From NCBI GenBank assembly GCA_934476315.1, contig CAKSNQ010000030.1, forward strand, positions 1 to 20,736: 20,736 bases of DNA, read 5' to 3'. The notes beneath the pieces are model-generated. The model saw only the letters and a list, made by a program, of their open reading frames with translations. It had not been told where the DNA came from and made no database searches. Source of the stretch: an uncultured Eubacteriales bacterium (GTDB taxonomy: Bacteria > Bacillota > Clostridia > Oscillospirales > CAG-272). This document shows, one piece after another, positions 1 through 9,242 of this stretch. The position numbers and the translations under genes were made by a program. Numbering within the stretch: the stretch's first letter is position 1; each line of letters opens with the position of its first letter.

Positions 1-34
1 CAGACAACAAAGCACAGGCGAATATAAACGGAAA

Positions 35-61
35 GAAAAAGCCACCTGCAAAAGCAAGTGG
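35..61 (-). terminator. Rho-independent terminator of tRNA-Trp (bidirectional)
   Basis: Eight-bp stem (42-49 with 54-61, one G-U pair) around an AAAA loop. On the minus strand it follows the tRNA 3' end directly and runs into a T-rich tract (complement of 32-41). A T7 tract at 62-68 also flanks it on the plus strand, so it could stop rightward transcription entering the window too. Confidence 0.85.
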
Positions 62-67
62 TTTTTT

Positions 68-143
68 TGGCAGGGGCAGGAGGATTCGAACCCGCGACAC
101 GCGGTTTTGGAGACCGCTGCTCTACCGGCTGAGCTATACCCCT
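68..143 (-). tRNA. tRNA-Trp (anticodon CCA)
   Basis: Read on the minus strand, the sequence folds as a full cloverleaf. The acceptor arm AGGGGTA pairs with TGCCCCT, the D-loop contains AGCTCAGCCGGTAGAGC, the anticodon loop is CTCCAAA with anticodon CCA, and the T-arm holds GGGTTCGAATCC. The discriminator is G and the 3' CCA is encoded (68-70). CCA reads UGG, so this is the tryptophan tRNA. It stands alone, with its own promoter at 183-211 and a terminator at 35-61. Confidence 0.97.
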
Positions 144-182
144 GTACTCTGTTTGTCACGCGGAGTTCCGCGCAACGCACGT

Positions 183-211
183 ATTATACCATATTGCGGG
201 CAAAAAAGCAA
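183..211 (-). promoter_or_regulatory. Sigma-A promoter of tRNA-Trp
   Basis: On the minus strand -35 TTGCTT (206-211), a 17-nt spacer and -10 TATAAT (183-188), preceded by TGG (extended -10). Predicted start is near 176, giving a leader of about 33 nt before the tRNA. The first 12 nt (TTGCTTTTTTGC) are identical to the ychF promoter. Confidence 0.85.
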
Positions 212-280
212 GAGCTTTTTGAAAAAAACTTGCGGATTTTAAAATCTGAAGCCGTCGCCGCTGAAAAATCGGGAAATCTC

Positions 281-309
281 TTGACCCACGGTGGCTTTTA
301 TGGTATGAT
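281..309 (+). promoter_or_regulatory. Sigma-A promoter of the glucosaminidase gene
   Basis: TTGACC (281-286), 17-nt spacer, TATGAT (304-309) with TGG just upstream (extended -10). Predicted start is near 316, so the TTG at 310 cannot be the start codon and the ATG at 343 must be used. The site GTGGGGGA at 329-336 lies 6 nt before that ATG. Confidence 0.85.
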
Positions 310-342
310 TTGGGAGAGAGAAAACCAGTGGGGGATGAATCA

Positions 343-2778
343 ATGCGTTTGAAACAAGCCGGGAAAATTTCAACCGCGCACCTGTGCCGCGCCTTGGCGG
401 TGATTGTACTGTTTTGCGTGATGTGTCAAGCCGTGCTCTTTCCGTTGCCGGTCAATGCCGCGACCGCGACGACCGCCGACGAACCGCGCACAGCTGACGA
501 GACAACCGTGGCGGAACTGATGGCTCGCGGATTCCCACGCTCCTACGCTGAGGCGTTGCTCCCGCTGACGCGCCTGCACCCGGAATGGACATTTGAGGCG
601 CTGAAGATTCCGGAGAGCTGGTCGTACATTTTACGTATGGAAACGGACGACGAACCTGCGCGCAACCTCATTCATGCGGACGACATGTTTGCGGCGTACC
701 GCCACGGGAAAAACCATAAGCTCTACGACACGGCGTACTATCAGGCGTCGCGCGAGGCAGTCGCTTATTTTATGGACCCGCGTAATTTCTTCAATGAAGC
801 GGATATTTTCCAGTTTTACGCGCTGGAGTACCATACGTCCGTCGGAGCGGAAGCGCTCGTCGCGGCGATCGACGCTGTGGTGAAGGGGACCTTCATGGAG
901 GGCGTCGTTCTTGAAAATGGGAAGACCTACGCCGAGAATTTCATGGAGATTGGCGAAAAAACGGGTGTGAATCCGATTTATCTGGCGGTCAAAGCGCGCC
1001 AGGAACAGGGAAGTGCCGGCAGTGTTGCGATCAGCGGCACCACGGGAGATTTTTTGTGGGAGCTGATACAAAAAATGGCGGCGGAAGCCGAAGCCGGGGC
1101 AGAGGCGGGAGAGACGTCGGAGGCAACAGAGGAAGCCCCTGAGCTTCCGGTGGTGGACGAGAAGCTACACCAGATGCTGTTGCCGTACAACGGACTGTAT
1201 AACCTTTATAACGTCGGCGCGACCGGGAGAGGCACCTACGAGATTCTCTTGGCGGCGATGAAGCGGGCGGAAAGAGGAACGGCGGGGCTGGACACTTTGG
1301 AATCCGCTCCGACGGGCACGGGAGACGCATGGAACAGCGTTGTCCGCTCTATGCTCGGAGGCGCCATGGTGATGAAGACTCGCTACGTGGATAATAATCA
1401 GAATAATATCTACTTTCAGAAGTTCAACGTCCGCCCGGATTCGGGACGGCGCTTCTGGGGACAGTATATGCAGAATGTCGTCGGCTCGCTGAGCGAGGGA
1501 AGATTGCTCTTTTCCAGCTTTTCCGCGGCGGGACTGACCGATGCCCCGTGCCACTTCCGGATTCCCGTCTACACGGAAATTCCCGATCAGGTCAACGCCG
1601 ACCCCGCGGACGGCGCCTGCTCGGTTACAGCGTCCGCCGATCGCTTCTGCGATTTTGGGAGCCGACTGACAGTTTGTGAAACCGCTCTGAACCCCGACCG
1701 CAAAAACGACGCCATTCTCTGGACGCTGGATGACCCGGTGTCCCTTGCCGGACAGTTTATCCTGTATGACCGGGAAATGCAGGCTTCCCGGGCGGAGGGA
1801 CTGGAGTGGCGGGTGGTTGCGCGCAACGGACAAGCTGTGACCGACAGCGCGTGGCAACCGCTCCCGTTTCTGACCGGGGAGGATGGAATTGCGTCCTTTG
1901 CTGAAATTTTGCCGTCTCTTGCGGAAATGTACCCCGCCATGGAGCGCGGGGATACGCTTACGCTGTCATTGCGCCTGACACCACCGGAGGACTCCTCCAT
2001 CCGGTACGATCACGTGTACCTTGCCTCGTTTGACCTGTACGTCGAGGCTCCCGTACCGGCAACGGTTCGGGTATGCCACAGAGGCAAAACGCTTTCGACG
2101 CAGACGTGCGAGGTCGGCCAGACGCTCGCCCTCACCGACACGCTTCTTTCGGAGGCGGGAGTCGCCCTTGAGAGCGGGGATGTGCTCGCCGGGTGGATCG
2201 TCCGCTCGGACGGGGACGAACAGGTCTACCCTGTCCGGACTACACTGACCGTGGACGCGCCGGATATGGAGGTTGAAACGCTGATTCTGGACTTCCGCAT
2301 TCTGCCGGGAGCGGCACTGACGCTGACGTCCGCGACGCCCGCGCTTTGCTTCACAGGGGTCATCTCCACGGAAAACGCGACATTGCTCTCCCGTGCATCG
2401 GGGGGCTGGACGTTTACGCTTCGCGCACATGCCAAGGACGGGAAAACCGCGGAGCAGGCGGTGTCGCTCTTTGCCGTCAATTCCAACGGTAAGTATTGGA
2501 TGGGCGAGGTGCATGTCCCGATGGAAAGTGAGGAAGATGCCGCCCGGGTGTATTCCGCGTCCGTCACGCTGACGCTGACCTTTTCGGATGGCAGTACCGC
2601 GGAGTTTACCTCGCCGCAGTTGCCCGCGACGGTGGGAGAACGCGCGGCATGGCAGGTCGCGCAGGCGGCGCTTTGCGATGCCGGACACGGGGAATACCCG
2701 GCGGGACAGCGCGCGATGCTTGAAAAGCTGGCGGCTGTCGGAGCGGCTTCGGATGAGCCGTCATCGTCGCAACCGTGA
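343..2778 (+). CDS. Secreted beta-N-acetylglucosaminidase-like cell-wall hydrolase
   Basis: An 811-aa protein. The N-terminus is a signal peptide: basic residues, a hydrophobic stretch at about 18-36, and likely cleavage after VNAA near residue 40. Residues about 62-375 match the glucosaminidase layout of LytD/LytG-type cell-wall hydrolases: FPRSYAEALLPL, HPEWTFEAL, AYFMDPRNFFNEADIFQF, KARQEQG with the probable catalytic Glu221, SVAISGT, NLYNVGA and NNIYFQKFNV. By family knowledge such enzymes cut the glycan strand of peptidoglycan during growth or separation. A loop rich in Ala and Glu (about 246-268) interrupts the domain between SGT and YNLYNVGA. The last 430 or so residues are beta-rich by eye, possibly Ig-like repeats, with no recognised wall-anchor motif. 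The gene is a single-gene unit with its own promoter. The domain call is firm; the exact bond cut is not. Confidence 0.82.
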   Translation: MRLKQAGKISTAHLCRALAVIVLFCVMCQAVLFPLPVNAATATTADEPRTADETTVAELMARGFPRSYAEALLPLTRLHPEWTFEALKIPESWSYILRMETDDEPARNLIHADDMFAAYRHGKNHKLYDTAYYQASREAVAYFMDPRNFFNEADIFQFYALEYHTSVGAEALVAAIDAVVKGTFMEGVVLENGKTYAENFMEIGEKTGVNPIYLAVKARQEQGSAGSVAISGTTGDFLWELIQKMAAEAEAGAEAGETSEATEEAPELPVVDEKLHQMLLPYNGLYNLYNVGATGRGTYEILLAAMKRAERGTAGLDTLESAPTGTGDAWNSVVRSMLGGAMVMKTRYVDNNQNNIYFQKFNVRPDSGRRFWGQYMQNVVGSLSEGRLLFSSFSAAGLTDAPCHFRIPVYTEIPDQVNADPADGACSVTASADRFCDFGSRLTVCETALNPDRKNDAILWTLDDPVSLAGQFILYDREMQASRAEGLEWRVVARNGQAVTDSAWQPLPFLTGEDGIASFAEILPSLAEMYPAMERGDTLTLSLRLTPPEDSSIRYDHVYLASFDLYVEAPVPATVRVCHRGKTLSTQTCEVGQTLALTDTLLSEAGVALESGDVLAGWIVRSDGDEQVYPVRTTLTVDAPDMEVETLILDFRILPGAALTLTSATPALCFTGVISTENATLLSRASGGWTFTLRAHAKDGKTAEQAVSLFAVNSNGKYWMGEVHVPMESEEDAARVYSASVTLTLTFSDGSTAEFTSPQLPATVGERAAWQVAQAALCDAGHGEYPAGQRAMLEKLAAVGAASDEPSSSQP

Positions 2779-2817
2779 TTCTGCTCGGACAGAATCGGTT
2801 CTGAATTGAAACAAAAT

Positions 2818-2856
2818 AAGCCGCAGACCATCGGGTTTCCCGATGATCTGCGGCTT
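2818..2856 (-). terminator. Terminator of the mrp-gpmI operon
   Basis: Eighteen-bp stem (2818-2835 with 2839-2856) and a 3-nt loop. In the minus-strand RNA the only non-Watson-Crick pair is G-U, and the stem is followed by a U-rich tract (ATTTTGTTT). In the plus-strand RNA the same position is a C-A mismatch and no T tract follows, so it serves the leftward operon better. For the rightward gene only a weak 7-bp hairpin at 2777-2796, overlapping its stop codon, is seen. Confidence 0.8.
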
Positions 2857-2922
2857 TGATGTTGGAATGAAATTCAAGAAATCCGGCTGTGAGTTCCACC
2901 GTCGAATTGCGCGGTGTTGTCT

Positions 2923-4581
<1,659 letters not shown>

Positions 4582-4641
4582 AAAAGAATGTCCTTTCTTC
4601 AAATTCGGTGACTGAAAAGCGAAGCCTGCGCACCCGCGCGG

Positions 4642-5259
4642 TCACGGCTCGCGTGAGGTGACAAGATAGTCTTTGAGCCGCGCGGCGATCTCGCGGAGTT
4701 CGCGGTAAGACTGCCCGCGGTAGCTTTGCAGATCGGCACTGACGCCCCATGCCTCAAGCCCCAGAGCCTTTGCAATGTAGAGCGCACGGTAGAGATGATA
4801 TTCCTGCGTGACGATCACGACCCGCTTCATTCCGGCATCGCGCACGTTGCGGATGCTGTCGTAGGTGCAAAGCCCGGTCGGGTCGGTGAGAATTTTTTCC
4901 GCATCGATGCCACGACGGATGGCGAACGCCTGCATGGAGGCAGGCTCGTTGTAGTCCTCGCGTACACCGTCCCCCGTCATCATGATCGTCTGACTGACGC
5001 CGGATTCGAAAAGGGAACAGGCGCGCAAAAGACGGTCGCGGAGCATGTCGGAGGGGGAGCCGTCCGGTCGCAAGCCCGCGCCGAGGACAACGATGGCGTC
5101 AATGTCCTCTAATTCTGCCGCCGCCTCGGGCGTGAGAATACGGTCGCGGGTGGAGGCTTTCACCCGGTGATTGACAATCAGCACAGCGCCGACGAGCACG
5201 AGCCCGAGCACAAGGCACAAACCGAGGATGAGGCAGGCGGGGTGGCATTTGCGGTGCAT
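4642..5259 (-). CDS. SanA/YdcF-like DUF218 membrane protein
   Basis: A 205-aa protein with one N-terminal membrane span (about residues 9-29), then a DUF218-type domain: DAIVVLGAGLRPDGSPSDML, MMTGDG, a TYDSIRNV segment, and VVIVTQEYHLYRALYIAKALG. By family knowledge E. coli SanA, of the same family, affects envelope barrier function at high temperature; the biochemical activity is not settled. Here the domain is expected on the outer face of the membrane. The start at 5259 has GGAGG 5 nt upstream, which excludes the longer frame beginning 12 codons earlier. It lies 23 nt after mrp and 60 nt before gpmI, so co-transcription is likely, but no functional link between the three is evident. Confidence 0.82.
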   Translation of the reverse strand: MHRKCHPACLILGLCLVLGLVLVGAVLIVNHRVKASTRDRILTPEAAAELEDIDAIVVLGAGLRPDGSPSDMLRDRLLRACSLFESGVSQTIMMTGDGVREDYNEPASMQAFAIRRGIDAEKILTDPTGLCTYDSIRNVRDAGMKRVVIVTQEYHLYRALYIAKALGLEAWGVSADLQSYRGQSYRELREIAARLKDYLVTSREP

Positions 5260-5282
5260 AAAAACCTCCGATCGGTGGTGGG

Positions 5283-6122
5283 TTAGTCTTGGCATGTTTG
5301 CTTCAGAATCGTCTGTGTCGCCGCATCCAGATAATCATTCTGCATCATTTCGATCCAGCCGCGATCGACGAGCGCCGCCAGCTTTTGATCCATCGGGATT
5401 CGCGCCAACAGCTCGAATCCGAACTTCTGTGCGGTCTCCTCAACGTGGCTCTCCCCGAACACATGAATTTCTTTTCCGCAGTCGGGGCACTTGACGTAGC
5501 TGAGGTTCTCGACGATGCCGAGAACGGGAATGTTCATCAGCTTTGCCATGTTCGCGGCTTTGGCGACGATCATGGAGACCAGTTCCTGCGGGCTTGTGAC
5601 GATGATAATTCCGTCCAGCGGGATCGACTGGAACACCGTCAGCGGGACATCGCCGGTTCCGGGGGGGCAGTCAACAAACATATAGTCAATGTCGTTCCAG
5701 ATCGTGTCGCTCCAGAACTGCTTGACCGTTCCCGCAATCAGGGAGCCGCGCCAGATGACCGGCTTTTCCTCGTCGTCGAGGAGGAGGTTGGTGGACATGA
5801 TGTCGATGCCGGTGGTCGTGGACGGGGGAATCAGATGCTCACCGTCGCTGTCCACCGCCGCCTTCAGTCCGAAAGCCTTCGGGATGGAGGGACCGGTGAC
5901 ATCCGCGTCGAGAATTGCGACCTTGTAGCCCTCGCGTTGCATGTTGACCGCGAGCATGGAGGTGACAAGGGATTTGCCGACGCCGCCTTTTCCGCTGACC
6001 ACGCCGATCACGTGCTTGACGTGACTGAGGTCGTTGAGCGGCGCGTGCAGGTCCTGCGGCGCCTGACGGGACGAACAACTGCTCCCGCAACTTGAGCAGT
6101 CATGAGTACATTCTTCTGCCAT
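5283..6122 (-). CDS. mrp: Mrp/NBP35-family Fe-S carrier P-loop ATPase
   Basis: A 279-aa member of the Mrp/ApbC/Nbp35 family, which carries [4Fe-4S] clusters to apoproteins in the cytoplasm. It has the deviant Walker A GKGGVGKS at residues 44-51, LDADVTGPSIPK (71-82), DCPPGTGD (151-158), and the C-terminal CPDC pair (Cys212, Cys215) expected to bind the bridging cluster. The N-terminus has an extra cysteine group (Cys5, 9, 12, 16), as in Nbp35-type proteins but with tighter spacing. No MIP18/DUF59 domain precedes the ATPase. The start is supported by GAAAGGA 8 nt upstream. It is the first gene of a leftward operon with a very strong promoter. Confidence 0.92.
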   Translation of the reverse strand: MAEECTHDCSSCGSSCSSRQAPQDLHAPLNDLSHVKHVIGVVSGKGGVGKSLVTSMLAVNMQREGYKVAILDADVTGPSIPKAFGLKAAVDSDGEHLIPPSTTTGIDIMSTNLLLDDEEKPVIWRGSLIAGTVKQFWSDTIWNDIDYMFVDCPPGTGDVPLTVFQSIPLDGIIIVTSPQELVSMIVAKAANMAKLMNIPVLGIVENLSYVKCPDCGKEIHVFGESHVEETAQKFGFELLARIPMDQKLAALVDRGWIEMMQNDYLDAATQTILKQTCQD

Positions 6123-6140
6123 AGTAGGTTCCTTTCATGG

Positions 6141-6210
6141 GGACGTCTTCGCGTCCTTTTGACGTGTGATATTTTGAAACACTCGGATTTCCGGGAATTA
6201 TTCTTCCCGG
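6141..6210 (-). promoter_or_regulatory. Leader of mrp with two hairpins
   Basis: The predicted 96-nt leader contains a perfect 7-bp inverted repeat (CCGGGAA at 6191-6197 with TTCCCGG at 6204-6210), starting about 8 nt after the transcription start. A second stem of 5-6 bp (6141-6146 with 6151-6156) lies shortly before the ribosome binding site. They could be operator half-sites, a 5' stabilising hairpin or nothing. No known riboswitch fold was recognised. Confidence 0.35.
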
Positions 6211-6224
6211 GAACGATCCGTTTC

Positions 6225-6253
6225 AGTATAGCACAAACCGAAAAAAATGTCAA
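6225..6253 (-). promoter_or_regulatory. Near-consensus sigma-A promoter of the mrp operon
   Basis: On the minus strand TTGACA (6248-6253), 17-nt spacer, TATACT (6225-6230), with TGC just upstream of the -10. It is the closest match to consensus of the leftward promoters in the window. Predicted start is near 6218. Confidence 0.9.
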
Positions 6254-6321
6254 GAAAAGTGAGAGACTTTTGCGGGGCGGGGAGGAAAAATTAAGGAGCG
6301 CTGAATTTTTGCGGACGCCCC

Positions 6322-6350
6322 TTGCCTTGCAGGCGGATTTGTGGTAAAAT
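6322..6350 (+). promoter_or_regulatory. Sigma-A promoter of the ABC transporter gene
   Basis: TTGCCT (6322-6327), 17-nt spacer, TAAAAT (6345-6350) with TGG directly upstream. It is divergent from the mrp promoter, with about 70 nt between the two -35 elements. GGAGG at 6370-6374 sits 9 nt before the start codon. Confidence 0.75.
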
Positions 6351-6383
6351 AACCCTATCACAGACCATCGGAGGAAACGCAAA

Positions 6384-9164
6384 ATGCTGGAAACAAGAAA
6401 CCTTTGCAAGGTGTACAGACCGCGCCGCGGCGTTCCCGTTCAGGCGCTCAAGGATGTGACTTTACGCTTTCCCGAGCGCGGGATGGTGTTTTTGCTCGGC
6501 AAGTCGGGAAGCGGAAAATCCACGCTTCTCAACCTCTTGGGTGGACTGGATCGCTACGACAGCGGAGAGATTCTTTTGCGCGGCGTGTCCACCAAGAAAT
6601 TTTCACAGCAGGATTTTGATACCTACCGCAACACCTACGTCGGGTTCATTTTTCAGGAATATAACGTCCTTGAGGAATTTACCGTCGGCGCCAATATCGC
6701 CCTTGCCATCGAGCTGCAGGGCCGCCGCGCCGAGGACGCGCAGATCGCCGAAATTCTGCGGCAGGTCGATCTGGAGGGCTACGGCAACCGCCGCCCGAAT
6801 GAGTTGTCCGGCGGTCAGAAACAGCGTGTGGCGATTGCGCGTGCGCTGATTAAAAACCCGGACATCATCATGGCGGACGAGCCGACCGGGGCGCTGGACA
6901 GCGCGACGGGGCGCGCGGTGCTGGACACGCTGAAAAAGCTGTCGGCGGATAAGCTGGTCATCGTTGTTTCCCACGATCGGGAATTTGCCGAGAAGTACGC
7001 CGACCGGATCATCGAGCTTGCGGACGGACAGGTTATCAGCGACATGGAATACACAAGCGAGACCGCCCCACAGGAGACGCAAGCGCAACCGACCTATGAC
7101 GGCGACACCGTGCGGATTCCCGCGGGTTACCACCTGACGGAGGAGGATCGCCTCAAAATCAATGAATATATCGACCGCCTCGGCAAGGATGCCACCTTGC
7201 GGGCAGAGCGGAGCGACGGCAAACGGATCGCGCGCCCGACCGCCCCCGGGAAAATAACGGCAGGACAGACGGGAAATCTGCGCAAAATCAAATCGCGACT
7301 GCCGCTCCGGTGCGCGTTCCGCATCGGCGCCAGCGGTCTGACGCACAAAAAAATCCGGCTGACGTTTACCATCCTCCTGTCGTGTGTGGCGTTTGTCCTG
7401 TTCGGACTTGCGGACACTTTCGGCGCGTATAACCACATCCGGACGTGCGCGCGTTCGCTGACGGATTCCGGAATTACCTACGCCACCGTGCAAAAACAGG
7501 TGCGGGTCGCGGATTCCGACGAGCCGTACTATACCACCCGCGGCGCGCGCTTCCTCGCCGAGGATATTGAAAAGCTCAACCGCGAAACCGGGCAACCGTT
7601 TGTCGGCGTGTGGACGCCGGAGGGCTGGCGACTGGATTGGGAGGAGCAGTGCGGGGAATTTTCGGAGGAGACGGAAAAATTCCAGGCGATGGGATACTAT
7701 TCCACGAGCGCGACGGGCTTCTCCGAGATGACCGAACAGAGCCTTGAGCGCGCGGGCATGAAGCTGCTCTCCGGACGGCTACCGGACGGTCAGCGGGATG
7801 AGATCGCCCTGAGCTCGTACCTTTGCGAGACCTTTCTCGCCGCGGGATATATTCCTGTGGATGCCGACGGAAACCCGATCGGCGGGGTCGTCTCCCTCTC
7901 CGGTACCCGGGACATGATTGGAAAAACGCTCTGCCTGAACGGGAAACTATACACCGTGACCGGCATTTTTGACGCCAATGTTGACATGGAGCGCTACCGC
8001 TCCCAGTGGGAGAGCTACTATGGCAGAACGCTGAGCACGGCGGAGGACCTGATCCTGTATGCCATGATGTCGGAATTTGGCGCGGCGGTCAATTACAGTA
8101 CGGCGCGCGTAATTCTGGTGGGCGAGGGCTTTGCCGACCGACTCCGCACCGAACTGCCGGCGGAGATTTCCCTTGGTACCTACGGGACGGCTACCCTGTC
8201 CTGCGAGAACACCCAAATGGTGTATTCTCTTTCGGTGGCGGATCTGCGGGCGGTGGATTCGTCGCTGGTTCTGTGGGCGCAGGGACATGTCCCGTCGCTC
8301 GGTAAGGGAGAGATTATTGTCACCATGGATATGTTGCTGTTCGGTTTGTTGGGAGAAGAGGCAGAGGCTCTGTATTCCGTGGGAACTCCGGAGGAACTGC
8401 AAGAGGCGCTTCCGGCGGTCCTCGGCACGGATGGCTTGACGGTAAAATGGAAGGCGTCCTGGTACGACGGCACGCTGGAAACCGGGGAATACCGGGTTGT
8501 CGGCGTGATTGACAACATGTTCTTCGGATACGATCGGGATATTCCGGAACAGTGCGTGATCGGAGAGGAACTGTACGGGCGCGTCGCCGAGCTCAGCGAG
8601 GAAATCTCCTATCAGATGGCGATCGCCCCGATGCCGCACTCCGGCGCGGAGATCCGCGGGTTGGTCGCTTATTGCTACGACGACAGCGCTCCGGTTCGCT
8701 TTGCCATGTGCAATACGGTGACATTTGAGTTGGACATCGTTCATTCCGTGCTCAAGGTGCTTGCCAAAGTCTTTTTGTATATCGGAATCGGCTTTGCCGT
8801 GTTTGCCTCGCTGATGCTCGCCAACTTCATCGGTACCAGCATCGCCTATAAAAAGCAGGAGATCGGGATTCTGCGCGCGATTGGCTCACGCGGAAATGAT
8901 GTTTTCCGGATTTTCTTTGCGGAGAGCTTTATCATCGCCATGATCAACTTTGTTCTTTCCTCCGTCGGCGTCGGACTTGTCACCACCGCCATCAACCGGG
9001 CGTTGCGCCGGAGTGCCGGGATTTTAATTACCGTTCTGGATTTCAGCTTGCGTCAGATTCTCCTGCTGTTTGTCGTCAGCGTTGCCGTGGCGGCGCTCGC
9101 CAGCTTCCTGCCTGTGCGACGCATTGCCTCCAAGCGCCCCATTGACGCCATCCGCAACCGTTGA
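6384..9164 (+). CDS. MacB-like ABC transporter, fused ATPase and FtsX-type permease
   Basis: A 926-aa fusion. The ATPase is N-terminal: Walker A GKSGSGKST (39-47), Q-loop near FIFQEYN (88-94), signature LSGGQ (141-145), Walker B IIMADE (161-166), switch His197. A roughly 110-residue linker leads to the first membrane span (about 326-345), then a large extracellular domain of some 430 residues, then three C-terminal spans ending in the FtsX-like motif KKQEIGILRAIGSRGNDVFRIF. This is the type VII (MacB/LolCD/BceAB) architecture, in which ATP hydrolysis moves an extracellular domain rather than carrying substrate through a pore. No second permease, two-component system or substrate protein is beside it, so a homodimer is likely and the substrate is unknown (peptide or lipid handling are possibilities). 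It has its own promoter and terminator. Confidence 0.88.
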   Translation: MLETRNLCKVYRPRRGVPVQALKDVTLRFPERGMVFLLGKSGSGKSTLLNLLGGLDRYDSGEILLRGVSTKKFSQQDFDTYRNTYVGFIFQEYNVLEEFTVGANIALAIELQGRRAEDAQIAEILRQVDLEGYGNRRPNELSGGQKQRVAIARALIKNPDIIMADEPTGALDSATGRAVLDTLKKLSADKLVIVVSHDREFAEKYADRIIELADGQVISDMEYTSETAPQETQAQPTYDGDTVRIPAGYHLTEEDRLKINEYIDRLGKDATLRAERSDGKRIARPTAPGKITAGQTGNLRKIKSRLPLRCAFRIGASGLTHKKIRLTFTILLSCVAFVLFGLADTFGAYNHIRTCARSLTDSGITYATVQKQVRVADSDEPYYTTRGARFLAEDIEKLNRETGQPFVGVWTPEGWRLDWEEQCGEFSEETEKFQAMGYYSTSATGFSEMTEQSLERAGMKLLSGRLPDGQRDEIALSSYLCETFLAAGYIPVDADGNPIGGVVSLSGTRDMIGKTLCLNGKLYTVTGIFDANVDMERYRSQWESYYGRTLSTAEDLILYAMMSEFGAAVNYSTARVILVGEGFADRLRTELPAEISLGTYGTATLSCENTQMVYSLSVADLRAVDSSLVLWAQGHVPSLGKGEIIVTMDMLLFGLLGEEAEALYSVGTPEELQEALPAVLGTDGLTVKWKASWYDGTLETGEYRVVGVIDNMFFGYDRDIPEQCVIGEELYGRVAELSEEISYQMAIAPMPHSGAEIRGLVAYCYDDSAPVRFAMCNTVTFELDIVHSVLKVLAKVFLYIGIGFAVFASLMLANFIGTSIAYKKQEIGILRAIGSRGNDVFRIFFAESFIIAMINFVLSSVGVGLVTTAINRALRRSAGILITVLDFSLRQILLLFVVSVAVAALASFLPVRRIASKRPIDAIRNR

Positions 9165-9189
9165 TTCCAAAATTCGATACGTTTAACCT

Positions 9190-9228
9190 AAAAATGGTAT
9201 GCCGCGCCAAGCGCGGCATACCATTTTT
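9190..9228. terminator. Bidirectional terminator with a 17-bp perfect stem
   Basis: A perfect inverted repeat (9190-9206 with 9212-9228) around a 5-nt loop. Its ends are A5 and T5, so both strands read as a GC stem followed by a U tract. It lies 25 nt after the ABC stop and 14 nt after the leftward kinase stop, exactly between convergent genes. The length and perfection of the stem exceed what termination needs. Confidence 0.88.
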
Positions 9229-9242
9229 GACGGAGAACGCGA

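Noticed and set aside
107..352. 81-codon plus-strand open frame at the left end
   Set aside because: It overlaps the tRNA-Trp gene and the promoter region of the next gene and has no family-like content.
9190..9228. Palindrome as an insertion-sequence end
   Set aside because: No transposase, no second end and no target duplication seen nearby; the position between convergent genes fits a terminator.
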